Shown: positions 8,052-14,222 of the stretch, one piece after another
Numbering within the stretch: position 1 is the stretch's first letter
How the letters are laid out: every line of letters begins with the position of its first letter
NCBI GenBank assembly: GCA_964440915.1
Contig: CAYTTV010000067.1
Location: 1-15,984, forward strand
Reading direction: 5' to 3'
Length of the DNA: 15,984 nt
DNA from: CAMPJM01 sp964440915
Lineage (GTDB): Bacteria > Bacteroidota > Bacteroidia > Cytophagales > Cyclobacteriaceae
Program-made: the position numbers and the translations under genes
The notes under the pieces: model-generated
What the model saw: the letters and a program-made list of their open reading frames with translations, nothing else
Databases searched by the model: none
Told to the model about the DNA's origin: nothing

Positions 8052-8139
8052 ACTTTGATTAGAATAAATTCTTGAACTTAACAGAAACCTTACTTTGATA
8101 GTGTCATATACGATGAGCTTTATTGGGGCGTCAAAGTTT
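8050..8139. repeat. Inverted and direct ACTTTGAT repeats before kdsA
   Basis: AAACTTTGA (8050-8058) is perfectly complementary to TCAAAGTTT (8131-8139), and ACTTTGAT occurs again directly at 8092-8099. The elements span the kdsC-kdsA gap and end 28 bases before the kdsA ATG. The middle copy (TTACTTTG) also resembles a degenerate -7 promoter box with a TTG 16 bases upstream (8072-8074). Function is not shown. Confidence 0.35.
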
Positions 8140-8167
8140 CATTAACAAATCCATAAATTAATATTCC

Positions 8168-9010
8168 ATGCAGTTATTTAAGAATAAAGTTAGCCTTACA
8201 AAAGACATTACCATTGGTGGTGACCAACTTGTGTTGATTTCTGGGCCATGCGCCGTTGAAAGCTATGACATTTGTTATGAAATCGGGCAAACTGTTAAGG
8301 ATATATGCCAAGAGCTGGGTATTGCTTATATATTCAAAGCTTCCTTCGATAAGGCCAATAGGACATCGGCAGGCTCCTTTAGAAGCGTAGGCATGGACAA
8401 GTCATTGGGGATATTGGAGCGGATACAAAAAGAATTGAATGTGCCAATACTTACCGATATCCATGAGTCTAACCAAGTAGAAGAAGTAGCAGCAGTGGTA
8501 GATATTTTGCAGATTCCTGCATTCCTATGCCGTCAGACCGATCTATTGCTTGCGGCAGGAGACAGCGGTAAAGCAATAAATGTGAAGAGAGGCCAATTTA
8601 TGGCTCCAGAGGATATGCGCTTTGCCATAGACAAAATCAAGAGTACAGGCAATAGCAATGCATGCCTTACCGAACGAGGAGTCTCATTTGGCTATCATAA
8701 TTTGGTAGTAGATATGCGGGCACTGCCGATCATGCGTCAGTATAGCCCCGTTATATTTGACGTTACCCACAGCGTGCAGCAACCAGGCGGAGCTGGAGGT
8801 ACCTCAGGAGGACAAAGAGAGTTTGCGCCTTTCTTGGCGAGGGCAGCAGGGGCAGCAGGTGTTGATGGCTTCTTTATAGAAACTCATCCAGAACCCGCCA
8901 AAGCTCTTAGCGACGGCCCCAATATGGTGCCTTTGGCAGAAATGAAAGCCTTTTTGACGATGTTGAAAGAATGTTGGGAGGTAGGAAATAAGTATAGCAA
9001 AGGAGTTTAG
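8168..9010 (+). CDS. kdsA: 2-dehydro-3-deoxyphosphooctonate aldolase (Kdo-8-P synthase), metal-dependent type
   Basis: This enzyme condenses phosphoenolpyruvate with arabinose-5-phosphate to Kdo-8-phosphate in the cytoplasm, the first committed step to Kdo. The 280-residue (beta/alpha)8 protein has KASFDKANR at 57-65, RQTDLL at 122-127, TERGVSFGYHNLVVDMR at 168-184 and FDVTHSVQQPGG at 197-208. The segment SGPCAVES places a Cys (Cys28) where the E. coli enzyme has Asn. With His201, Glu238 (FIETHP) and Asp249 (SDGPN), this gives the four ligands of the class II, metal-dependent KdsA known from Aquifex-type enzymes. Paired with kdsC upstream. The remaining Kdo genes (kdsB, kdsD, waaA) are not in the window. 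Confidence 0.96.
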   Translation: MQLFKNKVSLTKDITIGGDQLVLISGPCAVESYDICYEIGQTVKDICQELGIAYIFKASFDKANRTSAGSFRSVGMDKSLGILERIQKELNVPILTDIHESNQVEEVAAVVDILQIPAFLCRQTDLLLAAGDSGKAINVKRGQFMAPEDMRFAIDKIKSTGNSNACLTERGVSFGYHNLVVDMRALPIMRQYSPVIFDVTHSVQQPGGAGGTSGGQREFAPFLARAAGAAGVDGFFIETHPEPAKALSDGPNMVPLAEMKAFLTMLKECWEVGNKYSKGV

Positions 9011-9012
9011 AC

Positions 9013-9033
9013 TTAAGATTTAAGATTTAAGAT
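9013..9033. repeat. TTAAGAT x3 tandem repeat
   Basis: Three perfect tandem copies of the 7-mer TTAAGAT start 3 bases after the kdsA stop codon and run into the first GATTTTAGAC repeat. Confidence 0.85.
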
Positions 9034-9119
9034 TTTAGACATCAGACAAAAGAGTGGGCAGCGGAATGACAGTTGGGAAGGGAAGACCTAATAAGGGATT
9101 TTAGATATCAGATAAGAGT
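9031..9119. repeat. Two diverged direct copies of GATTTTAGAYATCAGAYA
   Basis: Copy one starts at 9031 (GATTTTAGACATCAGACA) and copy two at 9097 (GATTTTAGATATCAGATA), 66 bases apart. They differ at two C/T positions in this core, and similarity seems to continue weakly (AAAGAGTGGGCAG versus AGAGTATGCAG). Confidence 0.7.
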
Positions 9120-9202
9120 ATGCAGTAGGCAATTGGCAAAGGAAACGAGCAGAAACCATCTTGTTCTATCGAATTCTCTCATTTAGTTAACCAATTAAAG
9201 TC

Positions 9203-9311
9203 CGTCTTTGCGAACGGCGACTCATACAGGACAGCAGATCGATAAAGCAAAAAATTTGGGATTCAGGCAGCGATTGGACCAGTTGAAAGTGAAGCAATCT
9301 CATGTTGTGAG
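9203..9311. repeat. Possible decayed dispersed repeat (CGTCTTTGCGA ... GAAGCAATCTC)
   Basis: CGTCTTTGCGAAC at 9203-9215 and GAAGCAATCTCATG at 9291-9304 resemble the two ends of a short dispersed repeat found in many bacterial genomes, usually written CGTCNTTGCGAG...GAAGCAATCTC. Here the ends are about 75 bases apart with unrelated sequence between, so it would be an interrupted or degraded copy. Recognition is from memory, not a search. Confidence 0.35.
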
Positions 9312-9355
9312 CCAGAAGTTTAAGAGGGGAGTGGGAAGACAATGACACCAGCCCA

Positions 9356-9389
9356 ACTCAAAATTTAACTTTCAAAACTCAAAATTTAA
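9356..9389. repeat. ACTCAAAATTTAA direct repeat, 21-base period
   Basis: Two perfect copies of the 13-mer occur at 9356-9368 and 9377-9389, separated by CTTTCAAA. A similar AT-rich string (TTTAAAATTCATCATT) occurs in the other convergent gap near 5244-5260. Confidence 0.75.
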
Positions 9390-9500
9390 ATCTCATTTCC
9401 ATTGACACATCAATCAATTGTACATTCATATATTGCTTATTGTTTGTTTTCAATTGCCTACTTGACGCTACGTTCTAATATCCCACTGAACCTCTATAGG

Positions 9501-9536
9501 CTGTTTTCTAACGTCTTTGATCTGTTTTCTAACATC
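9501..9536. repeat. CTGTTTTCTAACRTC direct repeat, 21-base period
   Basis: Copies at 9501-9515 and 9522-9536 differ at one base. They lie immediately downstream of the GT2-DUF2062 gene (minus strand), within 6 bases of its stop codon. Confidence 0.75.
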
Positions 9537-9541
9537 TATTG

Positions 9542-10732
9542 TCAGGCGTCTGTTGGCTTCTTCAATCTTTTTAAAGTCAAATAGACATGGGCGGATAAAC
9601 CAGACAGCACACCCGCAATGATGGCCAATGCAATAGCACCTATCATATACTGCACGAGATTATCTTTGATGTTTTCCAAATTTAACCCTTGGCTAAATAG
9701 AAAGTCGTCTTTGGGTTCGCTTACAAAGAATGCGCCTAATTTGTAGCTGCCATAAATAATGAATGGAATGAGTGGCGGGATGCTGATATTGGCAGCAACC
9801 AAAACGAGGGCTTTGTTTAGTTTCAAAAGATGCGCCAAGGCCACGCCAACAAGCATTTGATATCCCCATATAGGAAATATCCCCATGAACACGCCAAATC
9901 CAATGGATAGTGATTTTTTTATAGTAGGCTCACTTTTGTCAAAAAAATGTGCGTTGATAAACGTTCGGATATTCTCCCTGGTCAGTGATTTGAAAAAGCG
10001 TAGTGGCAAATAGTACAGAAGTGCCAGAGTCACCAAAAAAGTATTCAATATGCTGATTCTAGTAAAATCCTGGAAAGGGCGAAAGTGAGAAATCCGTTTC
10101 TTTCCAGGTTCATAATGTACTTTTATAGGAATGTTAAACACCTTAATTCCCCTCCATGCTGCTTTTACGATGGCTTCAATTTCAAACTCAAATTTTGAGG
10201 TAGAGAATCGTAGGCCCTTCATTTTCCGTATCGGATAGAGCCGGTAGCCAGACTGTGTGTCCGTGAGCGTAATGCCGGTTTCTACCCAAAACCAGAAATT
10301 AGAAAATTTATTGCCAAAGCTGCTTTTGCCAGGTACATTTTCTTGGGCCATGTTTCTGGCACCGATAATAAGGCTGTCCGGGGCTTGACTTATGGCCTCC
10401 AAGAAAGCTGGTAAATCGGAAGCAAAATGTTGCCCGTCGCTATCGATAGTAATGGCATAACGATAGCCCTTTTCTAAGGCAACGGCAAAACCATTGCGTA
10501 GGGCCTTTCCCTTGCCTTGGTTCTGCTCGTGTGTAATAATGGTGATCCTGTCCTCAAAAGCCTCCAGTATAGCTGGTGTGTTGTCTGTAGCGCCGTCATT
10601 AATGACCAGCAGATCATCTGTATAGCTCAGTAGCTGATCTATCACCGCTTTTAGTGTGCCATCATTGTTGTAGGTGGGCACGATGACGCAGCATTCTAGT
10701 GCTTTGAACCGGTCCTTTGCGGCCATTTCCAT
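9542..10732 (-). CDS. GT2 glycosyltransferase fused to a C-terminal DUF2062 membrane domain
   Basis: A 396-residue protein. Residues about 13-210 are a family 2 (DPM-type) glycosyltransferase with VIVPTYNN (17-23), VINDGATDNT (43-52), the DxD-type TIDSDGQH (95-102) and DTQSGYRLYP (158-167). Residues about 225-245 are hydrophobic. DUF2062 follows, with GFGVFMGIFPIWGYQM (278-293) and AANISIPPLIPFIIYGSYKLG (313-333), and another membrane segment lies at about 362-385. The enzyme should use a nucleotide sugar at the inner-membrane cytoplasmic face; acceptor unknown. GT2-DUF2062 proteins recur in flexirubin and aryl-polyene-type clusters. Its start codon overlaps the dehydratase stop as TAATG; a second Met at residue 3 is an alternative start. 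It is the last gene of the operon. Confidence 0.9.
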   Translation of the reverse strand: MEMAAKDRFKALECCVIVPTYNNDGTLKAVIDQLLSYTDDLLVINDGATDNTPAILEAFEDRITIITHEQNQGKGKALRNGFAVALEKGYRYAITIDSDGQHFASDLPAFLEAISQAPDSLIIGARNMAQENVPGKSSFGNKFSNFWFWVETGITLTDTQSGYRLYPIRKMKGLRFSTSKFEFEIEAIVKAAWRGIKVFNIPIKVHYEPGKKRISHFRPFQDFTRISILNTFLVTLALLYYLPLRFFKSLTRENIRTFINAHFFDKSEPTIKKSLSIGFGVFMGIFPIWGYQMLVGVALAHLLKLNKALVLVAANISIPPLIPFIIYGSYKLGAFFVSEPKDDFLFSQGLNLENIKDNLVQYMIGAIALAIIAGVLSGLSAHVYLTLKRLKKPTDA

Positions 10733-11097
10733 TAGGAGAAAACCCCCTTCATCTTGAAGTGAGATGCGCCGTTTTCTAGAAGAGAGTTTACATTTACATG
10801 TAAGCTTCCTGCTTGGTCTTTTATTTGTAAAGTCATGTTCAATGTAGGGCTGACAGTTGGGTCCACCAATTGTACGTATTTGATCTGACTTGCGCTTTCC
10901 AGTTTAAAAGGCTTTTCTTTTATAGAGGTCAATATTTCTTTTACCATTTCGATCAAGCACACGCCAGGCAGTACAGGCTGTCCAGGAAAATGCCCTGTAA
11001 AAATAGCATGAGAAGCATTCAATGAGATCCCAATAGCATAGTTTTCTTCATTTTCTGTTTCTAAGGAGGTGATTGTGTAAAGATTATCTTTCAGCAT
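10732..11097 (-). CDS. FabZ-like hot-dog 3-hydroxyacyl-ACP dehydratase
   Basis: A 121-residue single hot-dog-fold protein. The segment GHFPGQPVLPGVCLIEM carries the FabZ/FabA-type motif, with catalytic His36 and, 14 residues later, Glu50, the spacing of the FabZ catalytic dyad. Thus it can be expected to dehydrate beta-hydroxyacyl-ACP to trans-2-enoyl-ACP. In a polyene pathway with no enoyl reduction, this reaction yields the conjugated double bonds. It is shorter than housekeeping FabZ and sits among KS, CLF and ACP genes, so a pathway-specific dehydratase is the best call. The gene overlaps the lipoprotein gene upstream by 14 bp and the GT2 gene by one base (TAATG), suggesting translational coupling. 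Confidence 0.88.
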   Translation of the reverse strand: MLKDNLYTITSLETENEENYAIGISLNASHAIFTGHFPGQPVLPGVCLIEMVKEILTSIKEKPFKLESASQIKYVQLVDPTVSPTLNMTLQIKDQAGSLHVNVNSLLENGASHFKMKGVFS

Positions 11098-11737
11098 GGT
11101 TTATCTTTAGTAAATTCATATCAATCCGCAAATTAATATTATTATGGGTTATCTCAATATTTTGCGGGATGTCATTTTCTTTGTAGGTAAACTTTGCTTT
11201 ACTTTTGAAAAGGTTAAGGAAACCTTTTGTTTCGGCATATACAATACGTTCTGTAGCGGCATTCACTTTCACTTTTGCTTTAAAGCCATCTTTGATTTTA
11301 TAGGAATGCATCTCATTTGTGGCTTTTAAAAATTTAGCTTTTTTAGGTTGCTCGAGTATGCTCAACAACAAAAGATTGAAATCCTTGGCAATGAATTTAT
11401 TGAGCATTTTTCTATTCAACTGGTCAAACGTTTTGATCCAGGTAATGCCTTCTTTATCCAGTTTAAATTCCATGATTGCGGGGCCGAATTTAGACAAGAG
11501 CACCACATGATACTCAGATGGCTGTACCCTTTTCATGACCAAAAGACCGCTGGCTTGAAAATCTTTGTATTGAAATGAGGCATCGTACACCAGACCATCA
11601 TGATCTAATGTCATGTAGGGCTTAGGCAGGCTTGAAATGGCCACCTTTTGAGTGGAACAAGCATTCAGTCCCAACAAAAAGAAGAGTAGAAATGTGTGTT
11701 TAATGAATGGAAAAGCTTGCATCAGGAATGTCGGCAT
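11084..11737 (-). CDS. LolB-like outer-membrane lipoprotein
   Basis: A 217-residue lipoprotein with a signal peptide ending in the lipobox LNAC, lipidation expected at Cys27. The residue after Cys is Ser, then Thr. The mature part is a run of beta strands (ASGLLVMKRV, YHVVLLSKFGPAIMEFKL, ITWIKTF) then a helical stretch and more strands near the C-terminus, a layout that resembles the LolA/LolB half-barrel. No database family is claimed. Directly downstream of a LolA-like gene, a partner role (receiving cargo at the outer membrane) is the natural inference. The start is uncertain: Met1 (11737) overlaps the LolA gene by 38 bp, while Met6 (11722) gives a shorter signal peptide MQAFPFIKHTFLLFF and an overlap of 23 bp. 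Confidence 0.75.
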   Translation of the reverse strand: MPTFLMQAFPFIKHTFLLFFLLGLNACSTQKVAISSLPKPYMTLDHDGLVYDASFQYKDFQASGLLVMKRVQPSEYHVVLLSKFGPAIMEFKLDKEGITWIKTFDQLNRKMLNKFIAKDFNLLLLSILEQPKKAKFLKATNEMHSYKIKDGFKAKVKVNAATERIVYAETKGFLNLFKSKAKFTYKENDIPQNIEITHNNINLRIDMNLLKINHAER

Positions 11738-12404
11738 TCATCTTTTTATTGGAGAAAGTAATGAGCGTATAATCACCTTCGCTTTCTATCAGTTTCACTT
11801 TTGATACAGAAAAATCCTTCCTGTCAAAATGGATGTCAATACCCTGGAGAAATTGCTTCATCTTCTCATCCTTTGGTATTAGATTGGCCAAATATAGCGT
11901 TTCTGATTCGTAATATTCGATGTGGAATTGCTCGCTGTCCAGGACATTTCCTTGAACACTGTTGATGATCAAATTATTGACCTCCTTAAAGGCCTGACTT
12001 CCTCCGATATCGAATGTATTGACTTTTCCCTGATCTTTTATCACGATTTCGTTGCCGTTCAATACAATGATGTATTCAAAAGGAGATTTATACTCCCACC
12101 TTAATAAATTAGGCTTTTTAAAAAGGATGACACCTTCCGAATCAATTTTATTGGAAAGAATGGATAGATATTTTTCTTGCTTAAAATCAGCTTTTATTGA
12201 TGTAGTGCTCGCCGCCATTTGCTCTATTCCCTTTTGAAATGCCTGAATGTTCTTCATAGGGACAAAATCCTGGTGCATTGTTAATGAAGTTTCCTCCTTT
12301 ATTATTGACATTGCGGCAATCTGAGTAGGTTTATGTCCTAAGGCAAAGGCTCCTAGCAAAGTGATGATGAGCAGGTTTTTATGAATTTGAAGCATAGTTT
12401 TCAT
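11700..12404 (-). CDS. LolA-family outer-membrane lipoprotein carrier-like protein
   Basis: A 234-residue exported protein. An N-terminal signal peptide covers about residues 4-24 (hydrophobic LLIITLLGAFALG). The LolA pattern follows: ADFKQEKYL at 72-80, SEGVILFKKP (89-98) and LLRWEYKSP (100-108), matching the 'F.Q ... G.l.f.kP...rW.y..P' signature, then an NGNEIVIKD strand. LolA chaperones carry lipidated cargo across the periplasm. A pathway-located copy is typical of aryl-polyene and flexirubin clusters, so this one probably serves pigment or polyene-lipid transfer rather than general lipoprotein sorting; that is inference. It overlaps the deacetylase gene by 26 bp from Met1, or 17 bp if Met4 is used, and overlaps the LolB-like gene downstream. 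Confidence 0.88.
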   Translation of the reverse strand: MKTMLQIHKNLLIITLLGAFALGHKPTQIAAMSIIKEETSLTMHQDFVPMKNIQAFQKGIEQMAASTTSIKADFKQEKYLSILSNKIDSEGVILFKKPNLLRWEYKSPFEYIIVLNGNEIVIKDQGKVNTFDIGGSQAFKEVNNLIINSVQGNVLDSEQFHIEYYESETLYLANLIPKDEKMKQFLQGIDIHFDRKDFSVSKVKLIESEGDYTLITFSNKKMNADIPDASFSIH

Positions 12405-13158
12405 TTATAGGATTAGGCAAAGCTACACAGGTATACTTATTTTCTTGCGCATAGAGCAAAATTGCTTCCAATATTTCATACACTTGAGGCCTATCGTCAT
12501 GCAGTAAGATAATGGCCCCTGGCTTTATCTTTTTAATTACATTTTCAACTACTTTATCTGGACTCTTGCTCGTGTCAAACGATCTTATATTCCATCCAAT
12601 AGTGTGCATGCCCAAATGTCGTACTGCTTTAGCAATGTTGGGATTGGTCACACCAAATGGAGGACGGAATAGTTGGCATCGGATTCCTATAGTGTCATAT
12701 ATCCATTGATTGGTCAGCACAAGTTCTCTTACAATTCGGCTTTTAGAAAAAACAGGAAAGCTGTTACGATGCGAAAAAGAATGGTTTCCTATTGTATGCC
12801 CTTTTGCATGAATAGCTTTTGTGAGTTCTGGCAGGTTCTTTATTTTCTCTCCAATGCAAAAAAAAGTGCCCTTGGCTTTGTACCTTTCCAGAAGCGCCAG
12901 TACTTGTGGAGTGTAGTCAGCAGACGGCCCATCGTCAAAAGTCAAAGCAATCGTTTTGGACTCCGTAGATAGGCTGTTTTTAGCGCTCATAAAGAAATTG
13001 AGCCTTATATTGGCAGATCCTAGGGCAGTCAGCAATACAAAAAGTAGCGTAGGTACGAGATAATAAATAATAGGAATGGACTCCCAGAAGTAATCTATAA
13101 CCCCCACGGATATCATCAATAACATATAAAAGCCACGTACGACTACGAAGGTAGACAT
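12379..13158 (-). CDS. Membrane-anchored polysaccharide deacetylase (NodB domain, CE4)
   Basis: A 259-residue protein with two N-terminal hydrophobic segments (about residues 8-22 and 29-47), then a NodB homology domain. All catalytic motifs are present: ALTFDDGP at 71-78 (Asp75 base, Asp76 metal ligand), NHSFSH at 125-130 (metal ligands His126 and His130), RPPFG at 165-169, GWNIRSFD at 189-196, and ILLHDD at 217-222 (His220). CE4 enzymes remove N- or O-acetyl groups from sugars using a divalent metal. Anchored at the inner membrane, its substrate could be a glycan or an acylated intermediate of the pigment pathway; the sequence does not say which. It overlaps the LolA-like gene by 26 bp and the chain-length-factor-like gene by 16 bp, so it is firmly part of the operon. 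Confidence 0.92.
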   Translation of the reverse strand: MSTFVVVRGFYMLLMISVGVIDYFWESIPIIYYLVPTLLFVLLTALGSANIRLNFFMSAKNSLSTESKTIALTFDDGPSADYTPQVLALLERYKAKGTFFCIGEKIKNLPELTKAIHAKGHTIGNHSFSHRNSFPVFSKSRIVRELVLTNQWIYDTIGIRCQLFRPPFGVTNPNIAKAVRHLGMHTIGWNIRSFDTSKSPDKVVENVIKKIKPGAIILLHDDRPQVYEILEAILLYAQENKYTCVALPNPINENYASNS

Positions 13159-14210
13159 TTGGAAAGCAGGATTAGAGAATGATATTGGCCTTTGTAGTGG
13201 TTGTATAATAAAATATTCTTGAAAGAGCCAGGCAAGTCGCCTTGTACTATGGTGTTTTCAAAAGTCTTCTGCTTATGGAGGATTTGAGTGGCCAGGTGAA
13301 GCCCAAAAGCAGAAGCAGTAAAATATTCCCCGCACAAGTTTTTAAAAGAAAGCACTGTTTTGTCCTTCCATAAGCTGTTTTGCAGATCCTGATAAGTACT
13401 GTCGTCTTTTTCATATCCGTTATAGCCCATCATCACGGCATCAATTTCAGCTAGGTTGATGTGGGAACGATCAAGAAATCTGCCTATTTGGTCCTTGATA
13501 TCTTCTAGACCTTCAGGTGCATAAAAAGTATGCATGTTTTCAAGGCATGCCATTGTCGTGTCTGATGCTATAGGAGAAAGCAAAAAGAAAGCAGCACCTT
13601 CACCTAATGTAGGCATATGCTTTGTGGTTTTCAAAGCAGGGAATCTTCCTTCTGGATTATCGGTACAGCCTATTTTGCTTAGTATTTCATGCAAAGTAGG
13701 AGTGGCCTCATCTACACCTCCCACCAAAATATGGCGATGACCTTCTCCCAATTGTAAAAGCGCGTCCTCAAGCGCATTTTCAAAAGAATGGCCTCTTTGT
13801 GCATAAGTGAAATTGTGATGGGGGCAATTAAGTACAAGGGCTATCTGGCCGGCAATGGTGTTGTGTGTGGACTGGATAAAGGCGGTGGGAGAGAGAAGTC
13901 CCTCATTATTTTCGACCATATCCGCAAGAAATCTCTCTGTGTCTTGCAGACATCCCAATCCCGTACCTACGATAATAGCTTCTGGTTGCGCAACATTGGC
14001 CATGGCCAGACAGTCTCGTGATGATGCTATGCTCATTTTAATGATCTTGGCCATTCTGCGTGATAGCTTGGGATCAATAAAATCCTTGTAATCTGGTTCT
14101 AGTGCCCTGAAATAGTCTCCAGACGGAGCTGTAACAGCAGGCAAATATTGCTCCTGACCAAAGGTAGGTTGAGGGGAAATCGAAGATGTGCCGTTTATGT
14201 ATGCGCGCAT
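13143..14210 (-). CDS. Ketosynthase-like chain length factor (KSbeta), catalytic residues lost
   Basis: A 355-residue thiolase-fold protein of the beta-ketoacyl synthase family. Conserved KS framework segments are visible: LVGGVDEATPTLHE around 162-174 and TLGEGAAFFLLSP at 201-213. Where the active KS next door has TACSSS, this protein has YAQRGH, so the nucleophilic Cys is Gln138. The two KS histidines are also gone: by alignment Gly262 (MMGYNG) replaces one and Glu295 (LCGEYF) the other. Cys-to-Gln is the hallmark of chain length factors in type II polyketide systems, which dimerise with an active KS and set product length; KS-CLF pairs are established for aryl polyene synthesis. It starts 12 bp after the active KS and overlaps the deacetylase gene by 16 bp. 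Confidence 0.9.
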   Translation of the reverse strand: MRAYINGTSSISPQPTFGQEQYLPAVTAPSGDYFRALEPDYKDFIDPKLSRRMAKIIKMSIASSRDCLAMANVAQPEAIIVGTGLGCLQDTERFLADMVENNEGLLSPTAFIQSTHNTIAGQIALVLNCPHHNFTYAQRGHSFENALEDALLQLGEGHRHILVGGVDEATPTLHEILSKIGCTDNPEGRFPALKTTKHMPTLGEGAAFFLLSPIASDTTMACLENMHTFYAPEGLEDIKDQIGRFLDRSHINLAEIDAVMMGYNGYEKDDSTYQDLQNSLWKDKTVLSFKNLCGEYFTASAFGLHLATQILHKQKTFENTIVQGDLPGSFKNILLYNHYKGQYHSLILLSKCLPS

Positions 14211-14222
14211 AATGTTGAGGAG

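Larger units (their letters stand above)
9011..9541. other. Gene-free 531-bp region of decayed repeats
   Basis: No credible gene was found between kdsA and the GT2 gene, which converge here. The region is a patchwork of short diverged direct repeats (listed separately) with intervening unique sequence, plus CAATTGCCTACTTG and TATTGCTTATTG pieces that resemble junk repeats common in Bacteroidota. A 60-codon open frame at 9402-9584 overlaps the GT2 3' end and looks accidental. No strong terminator hairpin was seen for either flanking gene. Confidence 0.6.

Noticed and set aside
9011..9541. CRISPR array or integron-like array
   Set aside because: The repeats are of different sequence, only two or three copies each, and not regularly spaced with unique spacers.
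9402..9584. 60-codon plus-strand open frame between kdsA and the GT2 gene
   Set aside because: It overlaps the 3' end of the GT2 gene, lies in repeat debris and has no recognisable motif or credible start.
13788..14091. Two plus-strand open frames opposite the chain length factor gene
   Set aside because: Antisense shadows of a gene with clear KS-family sequence.
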